Positions 44,721 through 52,872 of a stretch of 64,000 bases of DNA are shown here, piece after piece. Made by a program: the position numbers and the translations under genes. The stretch lies in contig NZ_JBGFFE010000004.1 in assembly GCF_041224415.1 (NCBI RefSeq), forward strand, positions 62,001 to 126,000. The letters run 5' to 3'. The DNA comes from Clostridium_B lapidicellarium (GTDB lineage: Bacteria > Bacillota > Clostridia > Clostridiales > Clostridiaceae). The notes under the pieces were generated by a model. The model ran no database searches. It had not been told where the DNA came from and was given only the letters and a program-made list of their open reading frames with translations. The stretch's first letter is position 1; each line of letters begins with the position of its first letter.

Positions 44721-46150
44721 TATATCACCTCTATCATGGCCCTGGCCTTGTTAAGTGTTTCCCTATATTCATTTTCAGCAACGGAATCATAGACAATACC
44801 TGCCCCTGATTGAACATAGGCATACCCGTCTTTAAAAAGTATGGTCCTTATTGCAATACAGGTATCCATGTTTCCATTGAAGGAAAAATACCCTACAGCT
44901 CCCGAATATATTCCCCTTTTGCTGTCCTCCAGTTCGTCAATTATTTCCATTGCCCTTATCTTTGGAGCTCCGGATACAGTTCCCACCGGAAGGCAGGATA
45001 TCAATGCATCTATATATCCCAAATTTTTCTTCAGCCTGCCTGACACCTTTGAAACTATGTGCATTACATGGGAACAAAAGCCTACGTCCATAAATTTATC
45101 CAGATTTATACTACCAAATTCACTTATCTTTCCTATATCGTTTCTTCCCAGATCCACCAGCATGACATGTTCTGCTCTCTCTTTTTCATCACTTAAAAGT
45201 TCCTGCCTGAGTTTTATATCCTCCTTTACATTTTTACCCCTTGGTCTTGTGCCCGCTATGGGATTGGTGGTCACTCTTCCGTTTTTCACAGATACAAGAC
45301 TTTCAGGTGACGACCCTGCTATCTTAAATTCTCCAAAATCAATATAGAACAGATAAGGGGATGGATTTTCAGATCTGAGCCTTCTATACACGTCAAAGGG
45401 ATCGGAAATACTCTTTGACTTCAGCCTCTGGGACAAAACCACCTGGAATATGTCGCCTGCCTTTATATATTCTCTGGCCTTTTCCACCATTTTGCAGTAT
45501 CTTTCTTCCGTAACATTGGAAGTAACATGTTTTGCCGCATTTTTTCCCTCAAGTTCATGAAATGAATTTCCCCTGCCTACCATATTTTTTAACTGTTCCA
45601 GCTGAAATTCTACCTCATGATAAGTCACACTATCCCCTTTCATAAAATTGTAAATGAAATAAATTTCATGTTTGAAATGATCATAGCAGATAAACTTTTT
45701 ATAAAACATCACATAGGATTCCGGAGTCTGAATATCATCTTTATTTTCATCAGGCAGCTTCTCGTATTGCCTTGCAATATCATATCCCACATACCCTACT
45801 GCCCCTCCTGTAAACGGAATGGAAAGGCCTAAAGTCTCATAGGGAACATTCAAATATTTTCTAATATAATCAAGTACTTTTCCTTTCACTTTCTCTAATG
45901 AACCTTTTTTTTCCACACATATGTCGTTTCCACAACTTCTCACTTTCATATATGGATCCACACCTATAAAAGAATACCTGCCTATCTCATTTTCAGAATG
46001 TATGCTCTCAAGCAGAAATTTATTTTTTCCGGCTAAACTGTAATAAATACTTATAGGAGTCGTCTCATCCCCGCTGCTTTTCATGAACAGCGGAAAATTC
46101 TTCTTCAAGTTTTTATAACTGCAAAACTCCCCTTCAGACAAATTTATCAT
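44720..46150 (-). CDS. trpE: Anthranilate synthase component I
   Basis: TrpE makes anthranilate from chorismate. The N-terminal motif FLLESIHSE is the tryptophan feedback site (LLES); the C-terminal chorismate domain has GDIFQVVLSQR, PSPYLFYIDF and GTVSGAPKIRAMEIID. ATG 46150 with AAAGGTGG upstream gives 476 residues. Upstream codons in the same frame belong to the T-box leader. First gene of the trp operon. Confidence 0.97.
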   Translation of the reverse strand: MINLSEGEFCSYKNLKKNFPLFMKSSGDETTPISIYYSLAGKNKFLLESIHSENEIGRYSFIGVDPYMKVRSCGNDICVEKKGSLEKVKGKVLDYIRKYLNVPYETLGLSIPFTGGAVGYVGYDIARQYEKLPDENKDDIQTPESYVMFYKKFICYDHFKHEIYFIYNFMKGDSVTYHEVEFQLEQLKNMVGRGNSFHELEGKNAAKHVTSNVTEERYCKMVEKAREYIKAGDIFQVVLSQRLKSKSISDPFDVYRRLRSENPSPYLFYIDFGEFKIAGSSPESLVSVKNGRVTTNPIAGTRPRGKNVKEDIKLRQELLSDEKERAEHVMLVDLGRNDIGKISEFGSINLDKFMDVGFCSHVMHIVSKVSGRLKKNLGYIDALISCLPVGTVSGAPKIRAMEIIDELEDSKRGIYSGAVGYFSFNGNMDTCIAIRTILFKDGYAYVQSGAGIVYDSVAENEYRETLNKARAMIEVI

Positions 46151-46189
46151 TTTACCACCTTTCTCCAAATAAATTGATATTAAATGCAA

Positions 46190-46515
46190 AAAGGCCATTT
46201 CATCCACAAACTGGGACGAAATGACCGCGGTGCCACCCATTATTAATTTGAAAAATAGATTTTGATAAACAAAAAAAGCATTCCATCCAAAAGGACGAAA
46301 TGCAAAATTTCGCTGTACCACCTATTTACAAACTATCTCATTCAGGTACGGATTTTACTCGATACCCTGTCTTTTTAACGGTAGACTACCGTCTCCTGCT
46401 ACTATCATTTCGCAGGGCACCTCGAAGACCCATTCAATACAGGCTACAGCACCCGGCTCTCACTGCCCCGGACTCGCTTAAACTAAATTCCTCTATCTAC
46501 TCTTTCCTCTCATAA
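46190..46515 (-). ncRNA. Tryptophan T-box leader with two antiterminator/terminator modules
   Basis: Stem I spans about 46330-46515. Its 3' side carries GAATGGGTCTTCGAGG, where UGG (46432-46430) is the likely Trp specifier followed by the usual purine. A first T-box, AGGTGGTACAGCG (46323-46311), is followed by a terminator (46303-46278) with a T run. About 40 bases later a second T-box, GGGTGGCACCGCGG, begins, followed by a second terminator (46226-46193, T run to 46187). There is no second Stem I. The second box has UGGC, which matches the GCCA end of bacterial tRNA-Trp; the first has UGGU. Confidence 0.92.
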
Positions 46516-46539
46516 GTTTTAGAAATTGAATTATTTTAT

Positions 46540-46568
46540 ATAATATACCACTTTCTCAAAATTGTCAA
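46540..46568 (-). promoter_or_regulatory. trp operon promoter
   Basis: On the minus strand TTGACA (46568-46563), a 17-base spacer and TATTAT (46545-46540), just upstream of the T-box leader. Confidence 0.8.
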
Positions 46569-46585
46569 TATGATTTTTACGTTTA

Positions 46586-46615
46586 TTGACAATTTTATTT
46601 TAAATGTGTTAGTAT
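46586..46615 (+). promoter_or_regulatory. Promoter of the SAM-riboswitch sulfur operon
   Basis: TTGACA (46586-46591), 18-base spacer and TAGTAT (46610-46615), about 20 bases before the riboswitch. It is back-to-back with the trp promoter. Confidence 0.65.
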
Positions 46616-46637
46616 TTAATAAATTAAATATTGAATT

Positions 46638-46739
46638 CTTATCAAGAGAGGCAGAGGGACTGGCCCTATGACGCCCGGCAACCTGATTATTTCAAAGGTG
46701 CCAATTCCAACAGGTTATATAATTTACCTGAAAGATGAG
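46638..46739 (+). ncRNA. SAM-I (S-box) riboswitch
   Basis: The S-box core is plain: CTTATCAAGAGAGGCAGAGG, then GACTGGCCC, ACGCCCGGCAACC and AAGGTGCCAATTCC, closing with GAAAGATGAG that pairs with CTTATC as P1. A terminator follows at 46754-46788. In the standard mechanism SAM binding favours the terminator, so downstream sulfur genes are expressed when SAM is low. Confidence 0.97.
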
Positions 46740-46753
46740 AAAATTATAAAATG

Positions 46754-46788
46754 ACTTTCTTGTAAATTATAAAACAGGAAAGTTTTTT
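46754..46788 (+). terminator. SAM riboswitch expression-platform terminator
   Basis: ACTTTCTTG (46754-46762) pairs with CAGGAAAGT (46775-46783) with one G-U, followed by TTTTTATTTT. It ends about 90 bases before the carrier gene. Confidence 0.85.
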
Positions 46789-46879
46789 ATTTTGTCAAAG
46801 TCTTAAGATATAAATATAAAGTCTTTTTCCCAAAACGGTTAAAAGATAAAATCCTATATTCATCAATAAGGAGGGTACT

Positions 46880-47095
46880 ATGAAAGTAACAATTAATGGA
46901 AAAGGCAAGGACATAAAGAAAGGGGTGACTGTAACAGAAGTTTTAAAAACAGAAAATGTAAAAATGCCGGATATGGTTTCCGTACAGTTAAACGATGAAT
47001 TTGTGGACAGAAACAATTTCAGCAGTACTGTTTTAAAAGAAAATGACAAGATTGATTTTTTATACTTCATGGGAGGTGGAAACATTGGATTTTAG
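46880..47095 (+). CDS. ThiS/MoaD-like sulfur carrier protein (HcyS-like) with C-terminal tail after Gly-Gly
   Basis: 71 residues of a beta-grasp ubiquitin-like carrier (MKVTINGKGKDIKKGVTVTE, ending FLYFMGGGNIGF). Such carriers end in Gly-Gly and are thiocarboxylated there; here four residues (Asn-Ile-Gly-Phe) follow the glycines and would have to be removed, presumably by the JAMM protease two genes down. AAGGAGGG precedes the ATG. The Gly codons double as the Shine-Dalgarno sequence of the next gene and the tail codons span that gene's TTG start. The context (SAM riboswitch, ThiF, JAMM, sulfite reductase) points to methionine or cysteine sulfur rather than thiamine. Confidence 0.85.
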   Translation: MKVTINGKGKDIKKGVTVTEVLKTENVKMPDMVSVQLNDEFVDRNNFSSTVLKENDKIDFLYFMGGGNIGF

Positions 47096-47915
47096 CGAAG
47101 ATCAGATAGAAAGATATTCAAGACATATAATTCTGTCTGAGGTAGGTGTAGAAGGCCAGGAAAAACTTTTGAACTCAAAAATTCTCATAATAGGTACAGG
47201 AGGTTTGGGAGCGCCGGCTGCAATGTATCTTGCCGCTGCAGGAGTGGGGACTTTGGGTCTCGTAGATGGAGACGTAGTTGATCTTTCAAATCTTCAAAGG
47301 CAGATAATACACCAGACAAAAGACGTTGGAAAACCCAAGGTTCAATCCGGAAAGGAAACCATAAACAAATTGAATCCGGATGTAAATGTAATAACTTATA
47401 ATGAGCTTGTAAATTCAAACAATATACTGGATATAATAAAAGATCAGGACTATGATTTCATAATAGATGGTACAGATAATTTTCCAGCCAAATTTTTAAT
47501 AAATGATGCCTGTGTATTTTCCAAGAAACCATTTTCCCACGGGGGAATAATAAGATTTCAAGGACAGCTCACCACTTACATACCTGATAATGGCACTCCA
47601 TGCTACAGATGTATTTTTCAATCGCCGCCTCCAGCAAATGTCGTCCCAAGCTGCAGGGAAGCAGGTGTTCTGGGCGTAATGGGTGGAATTATAGGAACAC
47701 TTCAGGCAACAGAGGCTCTCAAGTACATACTCAAAATTGGAAGCAATCTTGCCGGATACCTTTTAACTTACGATGCGATTAAAATGGAGTTTAGAAAAAT
47801 AAAGGTATCTAAAAACAAAAGCTGTAAAGTATGCGGTGATCACCCCACGATAAAAAAATTGATAGACTATAAGCAGGCTGCTTGTGATCTTAAAACAGAG
47901 AAATCGAGCAAGTGA
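47085..47915 (+). CDS. ThiF/MoeB/HesA-family E1-like adenylyltransferase (HcyF-like)
   Basis: 276 residues that would adenylate the carrier's C-terminus before sulfur transfer. The ATP loop is GTGGLGAPAAMYLAAAGVG, the Asp switch is LVDGDVVDLSNLQRQ, the zinc site uses CYRC and CKVC, and the likely catalytic Cys is in VPSCREAGVLG. TTG 47085 is chosen because the homology starts there (DFSEDQIERYSRHI) and GGAGGTGG is 6 bases upstream. It overlaps the carrier gene by 11 bases. A thiamine-operon ThiF is less likely given the SAM riboswitch. Confidence 0.9.
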   Translation: MDFSEDQIERYSRHIILSEVGVEGQEKLLNSKILIIGTGGLGAPAAMYLAAAGVGTLGLVDGDVVDLSNLQRQIIHQTKDVGKPKVQSGKETINKLNPDVNVITYNELVNSNNILDIIKDQDYDFIIDGTDNFPAKFLINDACVFSKKPFSHGGIIRFQGQLTTYIPDNGTPCYRCIFQSPPPANVVPSCREAGVLGVMGGIIGTLQATEALKYILKIGSNLAGYLLTYDAIKMEFRKIKVSKNKSCKVCGDHPTIKKLIDYKQAACDLKTEKSSK

Positions 47916-48331
47916 CGGTTATGATATATATAGACAAACTACAGTATAAAAAAATTTTAGAGCAGGCCAGAAATGAATTTCCAGATGAATGCTGTGGTTA
48001 TCTTGCAGGATTAAACCACGGCGAAGATATTCTCATAAAAAAAATATATGTTTTGACGAATAAGGATCACAGCAGTAAGCATTTTTCCATGGATCCCGCC
48101 GAACAGTTCAAAGCTGTAAAACTTATGAGAACTGCAAAGCTCAGTATGATTGGAAATTATCATTCCCACCCGTATTCACCTTCCAGACCATCCAAAGAAG
48201 ATAAAAGGCTCGCTTTTGATGATAAAATATTATATGGAATTTTATCTCTTGAAAAAGAAAAGCCGGTATTTAACTTATTTAAAATTGACAAGGACAAAAA
48301 TGTTAAAAAACCTGAATACAAAATAATTTAA
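47912..48331 (+). CDS. JAMM/Mov34 (M67) metallopeptidase (HcyD/Mec-like)
   Basis: 139 residues with the JAMM signature: Glu in FPDECCGYL, then HSHPYSPSRPSKED, which is H-x-H-x7-S-x2-D. Relatives cleave at the C-terminus of ubiquitin-like sulfur carriers: Mec+ releases cysteine from CysO, and the Wolinella HcyD trims HcyS. Trimming the four-residue tail of the carrier is the natural role here, by inference. GTG start overlaps the ThiF-like stop (GTGA); ATG 47921 is an alternative. Confidence 0.9.
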   Translation: MTVMIYIDKLQYKKILEQARNEFPDECCGYLAGLNHGEDILIKKIYVLTNKDHSSKHFSMDPAEQFKAVKLMRTAKLSMIGNYHSHPYSPSRPSKEDKRLAFDDKILYGILSLEKEKPVFNLFKIDKDKNVKKPEYKII

Positions 48332-48345
48332 AAAGGAGTGAAATT

Positions 48346-50658
48346 ATGATAGAAATAAATGAAGATCATTACAAATCCATAGAAGACATAAAAGAAAAGT
48401 CTGAAGAATATTTAAATGATAAAATAGATCCCGTAAGATTTAAAGCCTTCAGGGTTTCCATGGGGGTATATGAACAGAGGAAAAAAGAAACCTACATGGT
48501 AAGAACCAGGATACCGGGAGGGGTCATATCCTTAAAGCAGTTCAAACATATAAGCAAGTTGGCCGAAAAATATTCAAAAGGTAAATTGAAATTCACCTCC
48601 AGACAGGACATTCAATTTCAAAGTGTGGATTTAAAAGATGCCTATCCAATATTAAATTCTCTTATAGAAGTTGGCATAATAACAAAGGGCACTGGTGGAA
48701 ATACCGTACGAAACGTGGAGTGTTCCCCTCTTTCAGGTGTTTCAATAGATGACGTCTTTGACGTGACACCTTACATGAAGGCAGCTACTAACTATCTCAT
48801 AAAAGATCCAACTACCATGAATATGCCCAGAAAATACAAAATAGGCTTTTCCAACAGCTCAAAAGATACAGGCAATGTAACCATATCAGATCTAGGTTTT
48901 ATTGCAAAAATAGTGAATGACAAAAGAGGTTTTGAGGTATATGGAGCCGGAGGATTCGGCGGAAGCCCAAGAGTAGCTTTAAAATTAAGTGATTTTATAC
49001 CTGCAGATGAAATACTCTACTATATACAGGGTCTTAAAAACGTATTTGAAGCAGAGGGAGACAGAACCAACAAAAACAAAGCCAGAATAAGATTCATACT
49101 CATGAGATTAGGTGGAAAAAAATTTGTTGAAGAATTAGAAGGGGAAATACGCAAATTAAAGAAAAAAGGCGATCTCAACATACAAGTGGATGAAAATGAA
49201 TTTATACTGCATTCTGATGCTAAAATAGTCCGAGATATAAAAGTAGACAGGAAATTCAGAAATGTACTGTTCCCACAGAAACAGAAAGGTTATTATTCTG
49301 TTTACATTCATCCTCAAAGTGGGAATCTAAAAGTGGAAAATTTAAATAAAGTCTTTGATTTTATAGAAAAATTGAACTATGAAATATCCATCAGGGTCAC
49401 AAATACCCAGGGCTTTTTTATAAGGGATTTAAAGAAAAAAGATGCTGAAGACCTCATAAAAATAACGGGTACCTTTACTTCCATATACAATATAGACAAT
49501 TCTGTAACCTGTGTTGGCGCCTCCACCTGCCAGCTTGGATTATGTCTTTCACAAAATCTTTTAAAAGCCATAAAGAAAAAATTTGAAGGTGCCTCATCTG
49601 AATTAAGAGATGCACTGCCAAGATTGTTTATATCAGGCTGTCCAAATTCCTGTGCCCAGCATGAAAAAGGTGCCATAGGCCTTCATGGAAGAGCCAAGCG
49701 TACGAAAAATGGGCTCGTACCTATGTATTCCATATCCTTTGGAGGTAAAGTGGGATCAAATATAGCCAGAATGGGGGATGATTATGGGGATGTTCCTGTA
49801 AAGAAAGTACCGTTATTCATATATGAGCTTGCCAAACTGAAATTAAATTCCGGGCATGAAAATTTTTATGATTTTTTGGGCAACAAATCCGAAGACATAC
49901 AACAGCTTATAAACAAATACACCAATGTGGATAAATTTGTTGAAGATCCGGATATATATTTTGATTTCGGAGCCTGTGAAAAATTTTCACTGAAAGGCCG
50001 CGGACCTGGAGAATGCAGTTCGGGTGTAATGGACATCATAAAACTTGATCTGTCAAATGCAAAATCATCACTGGAAAGGTACAAGAATACAAAACAAAAC
50101 TCAGATCTATACTCTTCCGCATTGTCTTCAGCAAGGACTCTTCTGGTACTCAGAGGGGTGGATTCCAACAAAGACAGGGAAATATTTGAAGAATTCAACA
50201 GGAACTTTATAGAAACGGGCTATGTCAAATCTTCAATTAAAAAATTGTTTCAGGATCTTATAGACTATAAAATTGACGGGACAAATGACATATCATCTAA
50301 AGCACCTGAAGTTGAATATCTCTACAACAAAGTAGAGGCCATGTACAAATCCCTGAACGGGAAGCTGGAAATAACACTTCCAAAAGAAAAAAATGAAAAC
50401 AGCTGTGAAGTTAACAGCCGGAATAAAACTTCAGATTTCAAAATTGTGGATCTGAGAGGGGTAAAATGCCCTATGAACTTTGTAAAAGTAAAGATAGAAC
50501 TTTCCAAGATAAAATCCGGACAAAAAGTAGGATTTTACCTAGATGACGGCGACCCTATAAACAATGTTCCGCAAAGTGTAAAAAAAGAGGGAAACAAAAT
50601 AATTTCTACGGATGCAAATTACAATGGTTATAATCTGCTCGTAGTTCAAAAAAAATGA
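48346..50658 (+). CDS. Siroheme sulfite reductase fused to a TusA sulfur-transfer domain
   Basis: 770 residues. The first 550 are a ferredoxin-type nitrite/sulfite reductase with two ferredoxin-like half domains and the siroheme/4Fe4S cysteines Cys389, Cys395 (Cx5C), Cys432 and Cys436 (Cx3C). A helical linker (about 555-690) begins GRGPGECSSG. Residues 698-770 are a TusA domain with the sulfur-accepting Cys708 in RGVKCPMN. The fusion suggests sulfide or persulfide is passed on directly for loading the carrier. AAAAGGAGTG precedes the ATG. Last gene of the SAM-controlled operon. Sulfite rather than nitrite is inferred from the operon. Confidence 0.92.
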   Translation: MIEINEDHYKSIEDIKEKSEEYLNDKIDPVRFKAFRVSMGVYEQRKKETYMVRTRIPGGVISLKQFKHISKLAEKYSKGKLKFTSRQDIQFQSVDLKDAYPILNSLIEVGIITKGTGGNTVRNVECSPLSGVSIDDVFDVTPYMKAATNYLIKDPTTMNMPRKYKIGFSNSSKDTGNVTISDLGFIAKIVNDKRGFEVYGAGGFGGSPRVALKLSDFIPADEILYYIQGLKNVFEAEGDRTNKNKARIRFILMRLGGKKFVEELEGEIRKLKKKGDLNIQVDENEFILHSDAKIVRDIKVDRKFRNVLFPQKQKGYYSVYIHPQSGNLKVENLNKVFDFIEKLNYEISIRVTNTQGFFIRDLKKKDAEDLIKITGTFTSIYNIDNSVTCVGASTCQLGLCLSQNLLKAIKKKFEGASSELRDALPRLFISGCPNSCAQHEKGAIGLHGRAKRTKNGLVPMYSISFGGKVGSNIARMGDDYGDVPVKKVPLFIYELAKLKLNSGHENFYDFLGNKSEDIQQLINKYTNVDKFVEDPDIYFDFGACEKFSLKGRGPGECSSGVMDIIKLDLSNAKSSLERYKNTKQNSDLYSSALSSARTLLVLRGVDSNKDREIFEEFNRNFIETGYVKSSIKKLFQDLIDYKIDGTNDISSKAPEVEYLYNKVEAMYKSLNGKLEITLPKEKNENSCEVNSRNKTSDFKIVDLRGVKCPMNFVKVKIELSKIKSGQKVGFYLDDGDPINNVPQSVKKEGNKIISTDANYNGYNLLVVQKK

Positions 50659-50682
50659 CATAAATTCATTTTCAATTAACAG

Positions 50683-50715
50683 GGAGATGACATTATAAAT
50701 TTTCATGTCATCTCC
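50683..50715. terminator. Hairpin after the sulfur operon
   Basis: An 11-bp GGAGATGACAT/ATGTCATCTCC stem with an 11-base loop between convergent genes. Neither flank has a strong T run, so it is a probable but weak bidirectional terminator. Confidence 0.6.
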
Positions 50716-50738
50716 AATAAAGTAATTAAAACAAAATT

Positions 50739-51641
50739 TCAGTCCGTATATTTTATCTTTGAGTATTTAAGGGCCCCATTATCCACACCCAATTTTATGA
50801 CTCCCATTTCATCCAGATACTGTACATAGGACTCGAGCATTTTTGTCATAACGGCATATTTATACTTGCTGTTTACATGCAGTTTGAATTTTTTTATAAC
50901 AGATTTCATAATCTCTTCCATTGTCATGGAACCGCTTATTATATCGTATATTTTTTCCACCCTGGTTTTATAAAAATTTATATTGTCGGCCACGAGTTTT
51001 GTAATATTGTCAAATATCCCCCTATGAGCCACTATGTATTCACTGAAATTTAAACCATAAAGTTTTTTCTTGCTTTTCAAATCTTCAGTAAGTATATAAG
51101 CATAAGGCATTTTTGCCCCTTTCATGACTTCATAACCTATGAGAGAATCTCCAAGATATGCAACATCATCAGGAGTAATAATACATATATGTGCGGGACT
51201 GTGACCTGGTGTATGAATAATTTTAAATTCAACACCACCTACAGACACCGAATGCTGGTGGTTTAAAATCATAATATCCGTTTTACAGATCATACTCCCG
51301 AAATGTTCTTTTATATCGGATAACGTCTGATTATTATAATAAAGTTTTAAATTTACTGCAGAGCTGCATATAAATGCCTCATAGGCTGGCATAGCAATAT
51401 TGCATCCATATTTTTCCTTCAAATATGAATTATTTCCCACATGATCTATATGTCCATGAGTGCATATTATACCTTTGACTTTAAAACCATTCCTTTGAAG
51501 GATTTCATTTATCCCTCTTCTTTCTCCTGCCCATCCCGTATCCAGCATGATAATTTCCCTTTCATTGATCTTATAAAAAGGTATATACGTCATCCCCGTG
51601 TCGATACAAAACGTACTGCCCTTCACTCTTTTTACCTTCAT
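50739..51641 (-). CDS. Metallo-beta-lactamase fold hydrolase
   Basis: 300 residues with the zinc motif THGHIDHVG (HxHxDH), a second His in TPGHSPAHIC, an Asp in YLGDSL and a late His in VAHRG. The C-terminal third is helical, of a kind often found in hydroxyacylglutathione-hydrolase-like or thioesterase relatives. Substrate unknown. Monocistronic, convergent with the sulfur operon. Confidence 0.88.
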   Translation of the reverse strand: MKVKRVKGSTFCIDTGMTYIPFYKINEREIIMLDTGWAGERRGINEILQRNGFKVKGIICTHGHIDHVGNNSYLKEKYGCNIAMPAYEAFICSSAVNLKLYYNNQTLSDIKEHFGSMICKTDIMILNHQHSVSVGGVEFKIIHTPGHSPAHICIITPDDVAYLGDSLIGYEVMKGAKMPYAYILTEDLKSKKKLYGLNFSEYIVAHRGIFDNITKLVADNINFYKTRVEKIYDIISGSMTMEEIMKSVIKKFKLHVNSKYKYAVMTKMLESYVQYLDEMGVIKLGVDNGALKYSKIKYTD

Positions 51642-51850
51642 ATTTTACCTTTAGCAAATTTTACTAAAGCTTAGTCCACCTTTCTTGCATCATTTTTTAC
51701 TATATTTCTTACCAATATAAAAATTATAGCATCAACAACTATAGAAATCCATAATCATTTCAAAACAAAAGTTTATGACAATTACATTATCTCCCAAAGG
51801 TTTCCACACTATTTTCTAGAATTATTTTTTAAAAGTGGGGTGATGTATTT

Positions 51851-52066
51851 ATGCTCAGAAATTCTATAAATAAAGCTGTTCAATCTGTTGTCAGTTCATT
51901 CAAATTTAAAAAAGTATCTGATCTGACTAAAAAACAATTTACTGAAATTCTTTCAAAATCAATTTACGAAGCTATAACCGACAAAGATTATATAAAAGAA
52001 ATATATCAACAATTGCCTGCGCAAATTCAGCTTGAGATGAGAGAAAAATCCGATAAACTAATTTAA
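51851..52066 (+). CDS. Small hypothetical protein
   Basis: 71 residues, predicted mostly helical and soluble, with GTGGGGTGATG upstream of the ATG. I recognise no family. Stand-alone plus-strand gene facing away from the metallo-hydrolase; a long inverted repeat follows its stop. Confidence 0.55.
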   Translation: MLRNSINKAVQSVVSSFKFKKVSDLTKKQFTEILSKSIYEAITDKDYIKEIYQQLPAQIQLEMREKSDKLI

Positions 52067-52070
52067 TTTA

Positions 52071-52141
52071 TGCAAAATAATAAATAAAAATAGCCTGAAC
52101 CAAGATAATAGCTCATGGCTAAATAATCACATTATTTTGCA
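52071..52141. repeat. Inverted repeat after the small hypothetical gene
   Basis: TGCAAAATAAT (52071-52081) is repeated inverted at 52131-52141, enclosing a second inverted pair TAGCC (52091-52095) and GGCTA (52117-52121). No T run follows, so it is not a classical terminator. It may be a small mobile or structural repeat. Confidence 0.45.
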
Positions 52142-52204
52142 CGAAAATTATCAAATTAATAAAAATACCATAAATGAGTGTATTTTTTGTTCCAGCTATA
52201 ATAT

Positions 52205-52326
52205 AATAATAGAGTGTGCGAGTGAATAATTACAGAGAATTTGTAAATTCACAAAATCATGCTATACGAGAAAGAACCCATATACAAACAAGTAACTTCT
52301 TCCAAAAGTTACTTGTTATTTTCTTT
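52205..52326 (+). ncRNA. Candidate small RNA ending in an intrinsic terminator
   Basis: After a TATAAT-rich stretch (52197-52207), a hairpin 52222-52252 (GTGAAT and TTACA arms with a two-base bulge) is followed by a strong terminator: an 11-bp ACAAGTAACTT/AAGTTACTTGT stem (52288-52316) with TATTTTCTTTTT. No convincing ORF accounts for the terminator; the only frame is a short AT-rich one with no ribosome binding site. The rest of 52327-52872 shows no gene I can support. Confidence 0.4.
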
Positions 52327-52872
52327 TTCAGGTTTATCTTTATTAACTGTATGATATTTTATAAATTTTTACGGCATTTTTATGCTGTTTTTAACCTGTA
52401 AAGTATTTGTCCACACCGTTCATTTTGAATTTCATTTCTATTCTTACATTTTTGTATGACATCTGGCGCTCATTCATGTATCCGAATAATTTATTTATTT
52501 TTCTTTTCCATTATTTTTTATTTTCCTCCAAGCAAAATAAGCACCCACCATTTAGGATGCCTATCTTGTATAATCTTAAGGGAGATCGATTTTATAAAGA
52601 ATCTGCTGGCGGTTGCATTTAAATTTAACGTGCCCTGCAACCGCAGACACCAGTAATAGTAATTACCAATAATATTTTTATATAAAGCAATTATTTTCAT
52701 TTTCTTTAAGGCTTATTCCCTCAGGACACTTATAAGTATACATGGTTTCTATTACAACTTGGTGCCATATTAATTAACTATTTGCAACAAATCCAATTAT
52801 TTTATGAATAAAATGAGAATAAACGCCAATTAACAGTGCTTATCCTAGTGGATATACACAATCCAAGCAAAA

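Noticed and set aside
44720..46321. TrpE with a 57-residue N-terminal extension
   Set aside because: The extension is T-box leader sequence including both terminators; the ribosome binding site and family start are at 46150.
46880..47095. Carrier protein tail as a frameshift or annotation error
   Set aside because: The stop, the Gly-Gly codons and the downstream ribosome binding site interlock cleanly, and a JAMM protease that could trim the tail is in the operon.
46880..47915. Thiamine biosynthesis thiS-thiF pair
   Set aside because: No thiazole genes or TPP riboswitch are nearby; the leader is an S-box and the neighbours are a JAMM protease and a sulfite reductase.
52327..52872. Short ORFs on both strands around 52407-52700
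   Set aside because: They lack ribosome binding sites, have AT-driven composition and show no recognisable motif.
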